A DNA stretch of 64,000 bases from Artemisia argyi (taxonomy: Eukaryota; Streptophyta; Magnoliopsida; Asterales; Asteraceae). The DNA is taken from positions 16,907,465 through 16,971,464 of the forward strand of contig CM060692.1 of NCBI GenBank assembly GCA_030686995.1. Direction: 5' to 3'. The translations under genes were made by a program, and so were the position numbers. Of the stretch, positions 23,744 through 33,349 are shown piece by piece; the stretch's first letter is position 1, and the number at the start of each line of letters is the position of its first letter. The notes beneath the pieces were generated by a model. The model saw only the letters and a list, made by a program, of their open reading frames with translations. It did no database searches and was not told the origin of the DNA.

Positions 23744-24867
23744 TGTGAAAAACTAGAAGGGGGGTTGAATAGTTTGCCGATTAAAATCTTTTTAACTTGT
23801 TAAGTTAGCTTTGAAACTTTTCGTTTGATCAAAGATATATTCACAAACACAATATATAACATTCAAGTAAATGAAAGAAACGATCAAACCACAACACGAG
23901 TATTTATCGTGGTTCGGCTACAAGGACTCTTTTTCCTTGCCCTACGTCCACGCCCCGAGTATCCAACTCGAGAGTTTCTTTCACTAGTCAACAAGCTCCT
24001 TTCACCGGTAGAGAAAACCTTACACGTCGCTTATACTTTTACCGACACAAAGCTAAATGTCGAGTTCTTTTACAAGGGCACAACCACTCCTGTTAGTTCT
24101 TTTACTATGGTACAACAACTCCCAACACTCTTTGTATTTTGAGGACTAAAATACTAACCGATCACTACTGAAAATACACAATCAAATGAAGTGTAAACTA
24201 CACAAGTCTACACAATGCTAAGCTAACAAGTCTTGCAACGTTGTGTTGAATACTTGTTACTTTTAGTAAGCTCGTGAATCTCTTTGCTACAAAAAGAAAC
24301 TTCACATATGAAATGTTAAGAGGTTAGATGAAAGAATGAATGTGTGTGTAAAATGTAATGTCAAGTGATGAGCCAAATTTTAACTTGTGGCTCAATATTT
24401 ATAGCCAAAACCTTCTGCAGGTCTGGCGGATCAGGCGGACCCCTGAGAAGGGTTCCGCCCGTGTACCTCCAGGGTACCGCCAGGCTTGTAGTTGGTTTTT
24501 GCAATAACTCTTCAAACCAAACAAGGTCTTGTCTCATAACTCCTAGCAACCAAACAATGTCACATCTCATAATAACAAGTCAAATACAAAGCTTGCAAGC
24601 AACAACAAAGTTAGTCAAACACATTTCTTTCCATAAATGCATAATGACAAAACTTGCCATAAATGTGATGTGACAATTTCTAATTTAAGAAATAAACTTG
24701 TGTTGTGTTTTATGAAATGTAAAATGTAGCAAAAGTCTAGTTTATGTAAGTCTTAAAAACTAAGATTATGTTTTGCTTAGAAACTAAAGTTTACATTTTG
24801 TCGTTAAAAAAACTTAGCGAAGATCGGAAAATATAAATAACGTTTTTAGGCGATATTTGTATTAACA
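23744..24867 (-). repeat. 3' LTR of the Sirevirus-like element
   Basis: Same length as the 5' LTR, with an exact 9606-bp offset where I checked. Contains the palindromic GC-rich block at 24423-24485 and a TATA box at 24396-24403. Confidence 0.92.
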
Positions 24868-25098
24868 ATCTCCCCCTTTTTGTTGATAACAAAACATAAA
24901 CTTTGTTTTTAAGTAACACGCAAAATCTTGGTTTTCAAGACTTAAAAAAAAATTATATTAACCTTGTTTTACTTAAGAGACGAAAAGCATATCAAGTATT
25001 TGAAGGGTTAATATATTTCTCTCCCTTTTTGTCGAAACAAAAAGAAGAGTAGCGAAGCGGAATAATGCCAATGCTCCCCCTTGGTCGATACTCCCCCT
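24868..25098 (-). other. Polypurine tract next to 3' LTR, plus extra copies
   Basis: On the minus strand AAAAAGGGGGAGAT (24881-24868) touches the 3' LTR and would prime second-strand synthesis. Similar tracts lie at 25030-25021 (AAAAAGGGAG), about 25082-25074 (AAGGGGGAGC) and 25098-25091 (AGGGGGAG). Multiple tracts are a known Sirevirus feature. Confidence 0.7.
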
Positions 25099-25408
25099 AA
25101 ATGGAGTGCCAAGATGGGAAACATGGATTTTGGACCCTACAAAAAAAATTGTTAGTTGGTGATATATGTAGTCAAGGATGCAGTTACCACACACATTGCA
25201 ACCACAACACAAACATGATCAACTAACAATGTACTAAAGTGAGTAGAAAGAAATATCATTCTAAGTAAAATTTTGACTCTTAAAAGTCAAAAGACAAGAA
25301 ATGAGAACTATTCTTCAACTTATAAACAAAAAAAACATAAAAAATAACCAAGAAAGAAAAATAAAATCCTACTTTCCTAAATTGGGGCAAATGGCCTCCA
25401 AGGATTGT

Positions 25409-26310
25409 CTAGGATTTGTTGGGGTGGGAAAGAGCATCCAAACGTTCTATGACGTGTTGGAATGCAAAACGGGTTTCATTTTGGAATTGGTTAAGCAATG
25501 TTTTGATGGTTTCACCCATTTGCTCACAATTTGAGCAAGCATGGGGATGAGTGGGTTGAAATGGGTTGGTTTTGGTTTCTTGGTTTGATGGTTGGTTTGT
25601 TTTTGGTTCTTGGGTGGAGGATGGATTTGGTATTGAGTCAAGCAAGGTGGTTTGAAATTCCATTGCTTGATGAAGGTGGTTCTCAACCATGCTTTAGATT
25701 TCCTCATATGAGGGAAAGAAAGTCTCAAAGGTTTGGGATTGAGAATGTGGTGGATTTGGGTGATCATTGTTTTCAAAGTTTGGTTCTCCATATAGAGGAC
25801 CATGGATGTCATGGTAGATGGGGTGAAACAATAATGGTTTTGGTGGATGGTACACTTGTTGTGGTGGTTGAGTGTGGTTAAAAAGGTTATCTTGGTCAAG
25901 AATTGACCTTCATTTGCAAAAGGTGGTGGTTGTGTAGGTCTTGGTGGAAGATCATTAAGATCTTGGACAAATGGGTGTGGTGATGTGGGAGGAGACCCAA
26001 ATAGTTCCATTGGCTCAATTTTGGGTAATGGTGATGGTGATGAAGTTTTGGATGGTTGAGTTGGAGCACTTGGTGGAGTTGGGTCAATAGGTGATTTAGT
26101 TGGTGGTGGAGTGAGGTCATTTGGTTCATTGGGTGATGGTGATTGAGATGCAAGGTTCAAAAAATGTTCATTTTTTATAGGTGATGTAAATTCATCCGAG
26201 GATGAGGAGCTTAGGTTGATGGGTTGATTGCACCATAGTGGTTTAACACTTATCCGGGCGGTTTTCCGGATGGGTCTTGATGGTTGAGAGGTGTTTGTTG
26301 ACTTAGTCAT
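25409..26310 (-). CDS. Extra ORF 3 of the Sirevirus-like element, proline-rich, probably frameshifted
   Basis: It starts at the ATG at 26310. The first about 130 residues are Pro/Ser/Thr-rich (for example PSPNEPNDLTPPPTKSPIDP) with a basic N-terminus. The open frame runs to 25447, but the end in a different frame (25690-25409) looks more protein-like, including CEQMGETIKTLLNQFQNETR and a likely coiled coil. A frameshift near 25700 is therefore likely. A proline-rich N-terminus with a C-terminal coil in this position recalls the envelope-like ORF described for SIRE1, although I see no membrane segment. Its own TATA box is 75 bp upstream. Confidence 0.5.
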
Positions 26311-26382
26311 GGTGAAAAATTGTTTATAACTTTCAGAAATTGTGTTGAGGAATGTGTGATTTGATGGTGTTTAGGATGGCTT

Positions 26383-26390
26383 AATTTATA
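26383..26390 (-). promoter_or_regulatory. TATA box upstream of extra ORF 3
   Basis: CACTATAAATTAA on the minus strand, about 75 bp before the ATG at 26310, followed by an A/C-rich leader. The spacing suits a core promoter with a leader of about 45 nt. A promoter inside the element, away from the LTR, is inferred and not shown. Confidence 0.45.
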
Positions 26391-26582
26391 GTGTTGATGA
26401 ATTATGGAAAGGAGTGTTTGGATTTGATGTTAGTCCATACAAAAATGGAGGTTTCTAATGATTTGGAAAACTAATTGTGGGTTATCAAATCATGGAAGTC
26501 AATCCAATGAAAATGGTGAAGTGAGAAGACAAGTTTTGCACTAAATGCATAGTTGTTTTGGTGGATTTGTGGTAGTATAAAT

Positions 26583-26948
26583 CTCAGGGATTTCAAGGAT
26601 CCCTTAAAAGGGTTCCTTCCTTTATGTTTGAGGGGTCCTTGAGGTTGTTATGGCTAAATTTGAATTTTAGCGGGAATTAGTTTTGGTTAAGTTTATGGAA
26701 GAGGAAGTATCCTATTAAGCTAAACATATTGCAAATAATGGGTTTCTACCTAAAAGGATTGGATTTTGGTGTTTGGATGTTGAATTGGTGAAATTGAAAA
26801 CAAAAATTCTGCAGGTTGCTGGCGGCACCCTCAGAATACACAGGCGGAACCCATTTGAGGGTGCCGCCTGGTCCGTTGGGCCAATTCTGGAATTCCCAGA
26901 ATTTGCACTGGCGGAACCCAATTTTGGGTATCGCCAGATCCGCCAGGG
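26583..26948 (-). promoter_or_regulatory. Internal GC-rich palindromic blocks upstream of extra ORF 3
   Basis: Block 26819-26948 has repeated inverted motifs such as GGCGGAACCC with GGGTGCCGCC and GGCGGCACCC, next to TTCTGCAGGT (26807-26816). A second, more decayed block (26583-26645) has AGGATCCCTTAAAAGGGTTCC and GAGGGGTCC. They resemble the LTR block at 24423-24485, and lie about 275-640 bp before ORF 3. Confidence 0.5.
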
Positions 26949-27308
26949 CTGAAAAAAGTGGCAGTCTACGTTTTTGACCCGCGAGACGTTTTTCAAAATT
27001 TTCGAAAACTCCTAAAATCAAAGAGATAAGGCATTTCTGGTTGGGCAATGCAAAAATTAGACACGTAAACATGCATTTCATAGGACTTTGACCTTGAGGT
27101 CGAGAATTTCACTATACTTAGTGAAAATATCATAAACTTGAAAATTTGACAACTTGCCAAGAGTTGTCTACTTGCATCAAAGTTAGATATTACATGTTCC
27201 AAATTGTATCAAACATTGTACTAACACACAAATTCATAACAAATATTGTTTAAACGACCAAATTTGTTCAAATAGCACCTTGTGCCAAACACTCCTACAC
27301 ACCCGCAC

Positions 27309-28418
27309 TCATTGACGGTCGATCTTGTTCTTGAGCTTTCCAAGGAATCTTCCAAGATTCTTAAACATCCCCTTTGTTTGCTTGAACTCCTCCGACTCAT
27401 TAGGAATATCCGAAAGTTGAGAAAGGTATTCGAGAGGAGAGAGCCTAGAGTTTGGCAAATTGTCATCTTCACTCATTGAGGAAGATGAAGATGAGGTAGG
27501 AGGATGTGGACGTTTTCCTTGGGCTTTGTACACTCTCTTATCACTTACTGGGACAAAGGTGTGTGGGATGATAGAGTAGTTAAGGCGAAGACCTTTTGGA
27601 GTTGGTGGAATGGGTGAGATGAACCTAAAGAGACGGGTCAAGAGCATTCCATACGGCATAGCCGTTGTGCCATGCACGGGAATGTCAGCCATTCTCTTGG
27701 TCATGTAGTAGGCAAGGTTGAAGGGTTGCCTAACGGACAAGGAGTAGAGCATGTAGCAAAGGCAAAGGTTTATATGGTCACAGTTCCCTATTGTGCTAAT
27801 GACATTGGCTCTAAGGACTTCCTCCCATTTCTTGAATTGGGGTTTGAGTTCGTTCATTTCCATTCCATATGGGTCCTTATCGACCTCATTCCCCGAACGG
27901 GTTCTCCTAGTGGTGGTGGTCCTAACAAAGAGGTGGTCACGGAGAACGTCTTTTGAGACAAGGGGTGTGTCATAAGGGTGGATACGGTCTTGGAGGTTGT
28001 CAAGAGTTGAGAGGGAGTGCAAGTCGGAATAGAGGCAAGTACCACGGTTTGGAACACCTAGGATTTGAGCAAACTCCTCAAGAGTGAAGGAGTATTGATG
28101 ACCGCTAACCCTAAAGTTGATAGACATATGACCATAATCATCCGTGGAGAGGACGCATGATGCATAGAACTCTAGAATGAACCTAGGACAAATAGGCTCG
28201 TCGATATTCAAAATACACTCAAAGTTGATTGTGGCAAAATTGGCGTAAAGGTTTGTGCCTTCTAGGAAAGATGGGTCAATGGTTCTACCCTCATGGACAT
28301 AGTGTTTTTCTAGGGCTTTGAAAACGTTTACTTGATTTGCGGTAAGGCCTTTGGTTTTGTGGTGTTTTGGTAGGTACTTAATGGTGTCCTTGTGGTCGTA
28401 GTGGGTTAGAGGAGGCAT
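27309..28418 (-). CDS. Extra ORF 2 of the Sirevirus-like element (plant transposon protein type)
   Basis: 369 codons from a clear ATG with no break. The central part has EFYASCVLS, then INFRVSGHQYSFTLEEFAQI and LGVPNRG. This F-x-x-G-x-x-x-x-L-x-x-x-EF-x-x-x-LG pattern resembles the Athila ORF1/putative plant transposon protein families found in plant retroelements. Their role is unknown. The tail has a serine run and a Lys-rich end. It could be a co-opted third ORF in the envelope position; no signal or membrane segment is visible. A 3' splice site (TTGTTCTAG) lies 8 bp before the ATG, suggesting a spliced subgenomic message. Confidence 0.65.
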   Translation of the reverse strand: MPPLTHYDHKDTIKYLPKHHKTKGLTANQVNVFKALEKHYVHEGRTIDPSFLEGTNLYANFATINFECILNIDEPICPRFILEFYASCVLSTDDYGHMSINFRVSGHQYSFTLEEFAQILGVPNRGTCLYSDLHSLSTLDNLQDRIHPYDTPLVSKDVLRDHLFVRTTTTRRTRSGNEVDKDPYGMEMNELKPQFKKWEEVLRANVISTIGNCDHINLCLCYMLYSLSVRQPFNLAYYMTKRMADIPVHGTTAMPYGMLLTRLFRFISPIPPTPKGLRLNYSIIPHTFVPVSDKRVYKAQGKRPHPPTSSSSSSMSEDDNLPNSRLSPLEYLSQLSDIPNESEEFKQTKGMFKNLGRFLGKLKNKIDRQ

Positions 28419-28426
28419 GATGATTC

Positions 28427-29168
28427 CTAGAACAACAAAATTTCACATTTTAGTTTATGTAAACCACTATTATAATGTGGAAGTTATAGTGTGTGCCTAT
28501 ATGAAAACAATATTTTGATGCTTCAAAATCGCTTTATGCAAGTTTTGTTATAAAACAAAAGATAACCCAAACGCTCCTAGTTCAATGTAGCTTCGTTTGA
28601 ATGTACCCGAAAATACATATTGGTTATGTATTCCCTTTAGCATTCAAGAGACATTATGCAAGTGATGTTTTAAACATAACGTTTTGATTTTGTATTCTCA
28701 ATGTGAGACGAAAAAATATTTGTCCTACTTGTGAGAAATTTTTGGAAGGATTTGACATGGGGTGTTTTAGCAAACATGTTTATACTAATTAAAGATGCAA
28801 TTCCTAACTATGGGAAACATGATTAGTTTTATTAATTACCTAATCTCATGCATGAATTTCTTAAGTTAATGCATAACCCCAAGTTTTTGTTTTTGTGCAA
28901 GAAATAGAATTCCTAGACTCAGATCAAGATTGTAATCATGTTAAGAATACTTACAATGATGATTGATTTGCAATGTAAATGAATGAAGGACCAAGAATTC
29001 GTAGGTGTGGATGAGTGGTAAAGTGAATAGTAGCAGCCTTGAAGTGGTGGTATGAGATAATGGGTGTTTGGTTTAATATAAACAAAAAAATGTTTCTGCA
29101 GGTCGACGGATACAGCGGAACCCTGAGTTGGGTTCCGTCCGTTATGGCTGAGGGTTCCGCCGACCCTG
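28427..29168 (-). promoter_or_regulatory. Putative internal promoter and 5'UTR intron for extra ORF 2
   Basis: Reading on the minus strand: palindromic block 29168-29102 (GGCGGAACCC, GGACGGAACCC and GGGTTCCGC), CTGCAGAA, then TTTATATTAA (about 29083-29074) as TATA-like site, about 90 nt of leader, a consensus donor ATT|GTAAGT (28955/28954), a 528-bp intron and an acceptor TTGTTCTAG at 28428-28427, then the ATG at 28418. Each part fits plant consensus; whether it is used needs RNA data. Confidence 0.45.
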
Positions 29169-29350
29169 CTAAGAAAAATGGTTTTGGATTTGTTTTGATT
29201 TTTGTGATTTTTGTCTAATGTCCATAACTACAATGTAGGTTCCATGAGTCCTAAGCCTAGCCTAATAAGATTAAAAGGTTCACATTTAAGAGGTTTTGTG
29301 AGAATGTCGGCTATGTTGTCTTCGGAAGAAACTTTCTCAATTGAGATATT

Positions 29351-30715
29351 TCATTTTTGAACGTTGTCACGAAGGAAATGATGATGGATTTCAATATGTT
29401 TGGTACGAGCATGTTGAACCGGGTTTTTGCTAAGATCAATGGCATCTTTGTTGTCACAAAGAATTGTGATGTCGTTGAGTTGAATTCCGTAGTCGACAAG
29501 AGCTTGCTTCATCCAAAGAGCTTGTTGACATGCCTTACCGGCCGAAACGTACTCGGCTTCCGTTGTTGAGATAACAAGAGTCGTTTGCTTCTTAGAGAAC
29601 CATGAGGTGAGACAATGTCCAACAAAAGTACAAATACCACTTGTGCTTTTTCTATCGACATAGTTACCGGCATGATCCGAGTCGGCATACACTATGGTGT
29701 CTATTCCCGTTCCTTTGGGATACCATAAACCTAAATGTGTAGTGCCCTTAATATACCTAAAAATCCTTTTAACGGCTTCGAGATGGGTAGTTTTAGGATC
29801 TTCTTGAAAACGAGCACATAGACAAACACTAAACATAATGTCGGGTCTACTAGCCGTTAGGTAAAGTAGACTACCAATCATACCTCTATATTTAGTGCTA
29901 TCTACGGATTCACTTTCCTCATCCTTGGTGAGTTTAGTTTCCGTGGACATGGGAGTTTTGATAGGTTTCGAATTTTCTAGTCCAAATTTCTTAAGCATGT
30001 TCTTAATATATTTAGATTGGTTAAAGAAGATACCATCTTCTAGTTGTTTGATTTGGAGTCCTAGGAAAAAGTTGAGTTCTCCCATCATACTCATTTCAAA
30101 CTCGTCATGCATGATTTTTGAGAAATCCACACATAATTCTTGACAAGTTGATCCGAATATAATGTCATCAACATAGATTTGGACTATGATAATATGTGAA
30201 TCTTTCTTCTTAGTGAAGAGAGTATTATCAACTAAGCCCATGGTATACTTATGGTCAACTATGAATGTTTTAAGTCGATCATACCATGCTTTTGGAGCTT
30301 GCTTAAGTCCGTAAAGAGCCTTTTTAAGTTTGTAAACATGATTTGGTTTTTCAAAATCGATGAAGCCCGGTGGTTGAGCAACATACACTTCTTCATTAAT
30401 GACTCCGTTTAGAAATGCACTTTTGACGTCCATTTGAAAAAGTTTAAAATTGTGTGCACATGCATATACAAGTAAGATTCTAATTGACTTGAGCCTAGCA
30501 ACCGGAGCAAAAGTTTCATCGTAGTCAATGCCTTCTTGTTGGTTATATCCTTGTGCAACTAGCCTAGCTTTGCTTCTAGACACAATTCCATTTTCATCCA
30601 TTTTATTTCGAAATACCCATTTTGTTCCAATTATAGTTTGACTCTTTGGTTGAGGAACTAATGTCCATACATCATTCCTAACAAATTGATTTAACTCTGC
30701 ATTGCAATTACCCAA
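29351..30715 (-). CDS. Copia reverse transcriptase and RNase H (3' part of pol)
   Basis: The frame has the RVT_2 motifs in order: WTLVPQPKSQTIIGTKWVF, ARLVAQGYNQQEGIDYDETF, QMDVKSAFLNG, ALYGLKQAPKAWYDRL, and the active-site YVDD (IVQIYVDDIIFGS). RNase H follows with YADSDHAGNYVDRKSTSG and STTEAEYVSAGKACQQ. It copies the element's RNA into DNA in the particle. Its frame is shifted relative to gag-protease-integrase: the two frames overlap at 30691-30715, where a small deletion seems to have removed bases just before the ELNQF codons. The first codon given is not a true start; the protein would be part of one polyprotein. Confidence 0.92.
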   Translation of the reverse strand: MGNCNAELNQFVRNDVWTLVPQPKSQTIIGTKWVFRNKMDENGIVSRSKARLVAQGYNQQEGIDYDETFAPVARLKSIRILLVYACAHNFKLFQMDVKSAFLNGVINEEVYVAQPPGFIDFEKPNHVYKLKKALYGLKQAPKAWYDRLKTFIVDHKYTMGLVDNTLFTKKKDSHIIIVQIYVDDIIFGSTCQELCVDFSKIMHDEFEMSMMGELNFFLGLQIKQLEDGIFFNQSKYIKNMLKKFGLENSKPIKTPMSTETKLTKDEESESVDSTKYRGMIGSLLYLTASRPDIMFSVCLCARFQEDPKTTHLEAVKRIFRYIKGTTHLGLWYPKGTGIDTIVYADSDHAGNYVDRKSTSGICTFVGHCLTSWFSKKQTTLVISTTEAEYVSAGKACQQALWMKQALVDYGIQLNDITILCDNKDAIDLSKNPVQHARTKHIEIHHHFLRDNVQK

Positions 30716-33282
30716 GATTCATCTTTAATGGCTTCATTAATATTTTTGGGTTCAATAGTTGACACGAAACAAAAATAGTTGCTTTCATTTTGAACTTTTG
30801 ACCTTAGTGTTCTTTCATTAATGTTGCCAATAACACCATCTAATGGATGACTTTTAGATTCTTTGATATTGACAAGTTCTTTGTTAAAAAGTTCATCTTC
30901 TTTGTCATCACTTAAAATTTCTTGATTTTCTATTGCTTGGCTTTCAACTAAGTCATCATCTACCAAAGGTGATGTCTTAGAGGGAGGTGGACTCTCGTCA
31001 AATGTTACGTTCAACGATTCCTCAACTCTTAAGGTTTCTTTGTTCAAAACAATGTACGCTTTACTATTTTGTGAATATCCAAGAAATACACCTTCATAAG
31101 ACTTTGGGTCAAATTTGGTGAGATAATTCTTGGTGTTAAGAATGAAACATTTACTCCCAAACACTCTAAAGTATCCTAATGTAGGCTTTTTACCTTTATA
31201 TAGTTCATAAGGAGTTTTATTCAAAAATGGTCTAATTAAGACTCGATTTAAAATGTATGTTGAAGTGTCAACGGTATTACACCAAAACTTTTGTGGAATG
31301 TTTTGTTCATTAAGCATTGTTCTACTCATCTCTTGCAATGTCCAGTTTTTACGTTCTACTACACCATTAGATTGAGGAGTACGTGGAGCCGAAAAGTTAT
31401 GAGTTATACCATTATTATCACAAAAGTTTCCAAATTGAAATTCATTATCAAATTCACGACCGTGATCCGTTCTAATAAACACAATATTAGATCCTACTTG
31501 ATTTTGAATTTTCTTACTTAGAATTTCAAATTTATCAAATGCTTCATTTTTACTTTTCAAAAATTTTGTCCAAGTATATCTTGAGTAATCATCAACTATT
31601 ACCAAAGTATAGAAGTTACCTCCATAACTTTGTATAGCGGATGGACCAAATAAATCCATATGTAAAAGTTCTAGACACCTAGATGTAGAAACCAAGTTTT
31701 TAGCCTTATGGCTACCATGGACTTGTTTACCGACTTTGCAAGCATCACAAAAGTGTTGGTCATATTTCAACTTAGGTAGGTTTCGAACTAAGTCTTTGGA
31801 GGAGAGGTTTTGGATTAGTCTCATGTTAGCGTGTCCTAAACGTCTATGCCATAAAGTTGAAGATTCATCTAATGAGGTAAGACAAAGTTTGTCTCTAGAT
31901 GTTGAATCCAACTTCATGACGTATACGTTGTTCTTAAGGACACCTTTGGCTACGGTTATACCATCTTTAAGTATTTTACTACCGTTTTCACTAAAAAGGA
32001 CATTATACTTATTACGACAAAGTTGACTAATACTAAGAAGATTAAATCCTAAGTTATCAACATGAGCAACATCATCTATAGAAAGGGAGTCATGAGAGAT
32101 TGTACCTTTTCCGATGATTTTGCTCTTAGCATTACTACCAAACGTAACATTACCTCCATCACATTTGTGATAAGTTGAGAAGAGGCTTTTATTACCCGTC
32201 ATGTGCCTTGAACAACCGCTATCTTTAATCCATTCATCCGGTTCCAAACAAACTTTGAGGCACACCTCATTTGAGTTGTGAGCCATGAGAGCAATATCGT
32301 CATTCTTTGGCTCATCGTCATCTCCTTCATAGTCACTCCAAGCACCACCCACAAAAGCTTGTTGAGGTTTGCTCTCGGGTGGTTTTGGACATTCTCCTAC
32401 AAGATGACTTGTGTCTCCACACCTATAGCACTTTCTTTCAACCTTTCCTTTCCTATCATCACGATCTTTTCGGAAAGTTTTCTTTTCATCTTTAGGTTGC
32501 TTTACAAACTTTCCTCTTTTACGAAAGAACTTCTTGAAGTCTCTAACGGCCATAGCATATTCCTCATCGTCACTATCCGAAGTAGATTCTTCATCATCAC
32601 TTGATTGGACTCTAGCTTTCAAGGAAATGGACTTAACTTTTTCTTTCTTGCCTCTAACTAGTTCCGAATCCTTTTCCATTACCATTTCATGAACTTTGAG
32701 GTTTCCAATTAGCTCATCAAGTGACATGCTTGAAAGATCTTTGGATTCTTCAATTGCCGTCACTTTTGCTCTCCACTTCGGATGGAGTGCTCTAAGAAAT
32801 TTCCTGACAAAGTTCTTACTACAAAAAGATTCGTCAAGTGTTTTAAGTGAAGTAATAATAGTATTAAATCTAGCAAAAGCATTATCAATAACCTCATCTT
32901 CGGAAATAACAAATTGTTCATATTGTTGAACAAGAAGATCAATTTTGTTATCTTTAACTTGTGAGTTTCCTTGATGAGTGACAATTAAAGATTGCCAAAT
33001 ATCTTTGGCGGTTTTACACAAAAAGACTCTTTCATATTCTTTCTTAGGCAAAGCATTGTAAAGCATCATTTTAGCTTCATTATTTTTACCTATTAATTTC
33101 TTTTGATCATCATCTTTGATGTTAGTAACTATGTTATCACCATCAATAATTATATACCACAAATCTATATCTTTAGATTTCACGTAAGTTTCAAAACGGT
33201 TTTTCCAATATATAAAACCATTTGCTTCAAAGAGTGGTGGTCCTTGCATAGATTGCTCTTCTTTGTAATTTTCAAAATCCAT
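30691..33282 (-). CDS. Copia gag-protease-integrase polyprotein
   Basis: Starts at ATG 33282 (MDFENYK). The gag region of about 215 residues (YWKNRFETYVKSKDIDLW, FLRALHPKWRAKVTAIEES) is followed by a CCHC knuckle CYRCGDTSHLVGEC, protease motif WIKDSGCSRHMTG, integrase zinc domain (WHRRLGHANM through CDACKVGKQ), and the integrase core with LHMDLFGP, IVDDYSRYTW, RTDHGREF and NGVVERKNWTL, holding its D, D and E residues. It ends at TAA 30691 after SWVIAMQ, where the frame shifts relative to reverse transcriptase. Everything needed for packaging and insertion is readable apart from that break. Confidence 0.93.
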   Translation of the reverse strand: MDFENYKEEQSMQGPPLFEANGFIYWKNRFETYVKSKDIDLWYIIIDGDNIVTNIKDDDQKKLIGKNNEAKMMLYNALPKKEYERVFLCKTAKDIWQSLIVTHQGNSQVKDNKIDLLVQQYEQFVISEDEVIDNAFARFNTIITSLKTLDESFCSKNFVRKFLRALHPKWRAKVTAIEESKDLSSMSLDELIGNLKVHEMVMEKDSELVRGKKEKVKSISLKARVQSSDDEESTSDSDDEEYAMAVRDFKKFFRKRGKFVKQPKDEKKTFRKDRDDRKGKVERKCYRCGDTSHLVGECPKPPESKPQQAFVGGAWSDYEGDDDEPKNDDIALMAHNSNEVCLKVCLEPDEWIKDSGCSRHMTGNKSLFSTYHKCDGGNVTFGSNAKSKIIGKGTISHDSLSIDDVAHVDNLGFNLLSISQLCRNKYNVLFSENGSKILKDGITVAKGVLKNNVYVMKLDSTSRDKLCLTSLDESSTLWHRRLGHANMRLIQNLSSKDLVRNLPKLKYDQHFCDACKVGKQVHGSHKAKNLVSTSRCLELLHMDLFGPSAIQSYGGNFYTLVIVDDYSRYTWTKFLKSKNEAFDKFEILSKKIQNQVGSNIVFIRTDHGREFDNEFQFGNFCDNNGITHNFSAPRTPQSNGVVERKNWTLQEMSRTMLNEQNIPQKFWCNTVDTSTYILNRVLIRPFLNKTPYELYKGKKPTLGYFRVFGSKCFILNTKNYLTKFDPKSYEGVFLGYSQNSKAYIVLNKETLRVEESLNVTFDESPPPSKTSPLVDDDLVESQAIENQEILSDDKEDELFNKELVNIKESKSHPLDGVIGNINERTLRSKVQNESNYFCFVSTIEPKNINEAIKDESWVIAMQS

Positions 33283-33334
33283 GGATCGTTTCAAGTTTTA
33301 AAACACAATATATTTTAAAAGCTTGAGTAACGTA

Positions 33335-33349
33335 GCTCTTGATGCCAAT
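33335..33349 (-). other. Primer-binding site, initiator tRNA-Met-like
   Basis: On the minus strand, directly after the 5' LTR, TTGGCATCAAGAGC resembles the usual copia primer site TGGTATCAGAGC, with one substitution and one extra base. It marks the 5' side of the element and confirms its orientation. Confidence 0.7.

Noticed and set aside
25531..25881. Val/Gly-rich plus-strand frame
   Set aside because: Antisense shadow of the proline-rich extra ORF 3 of the copia element.
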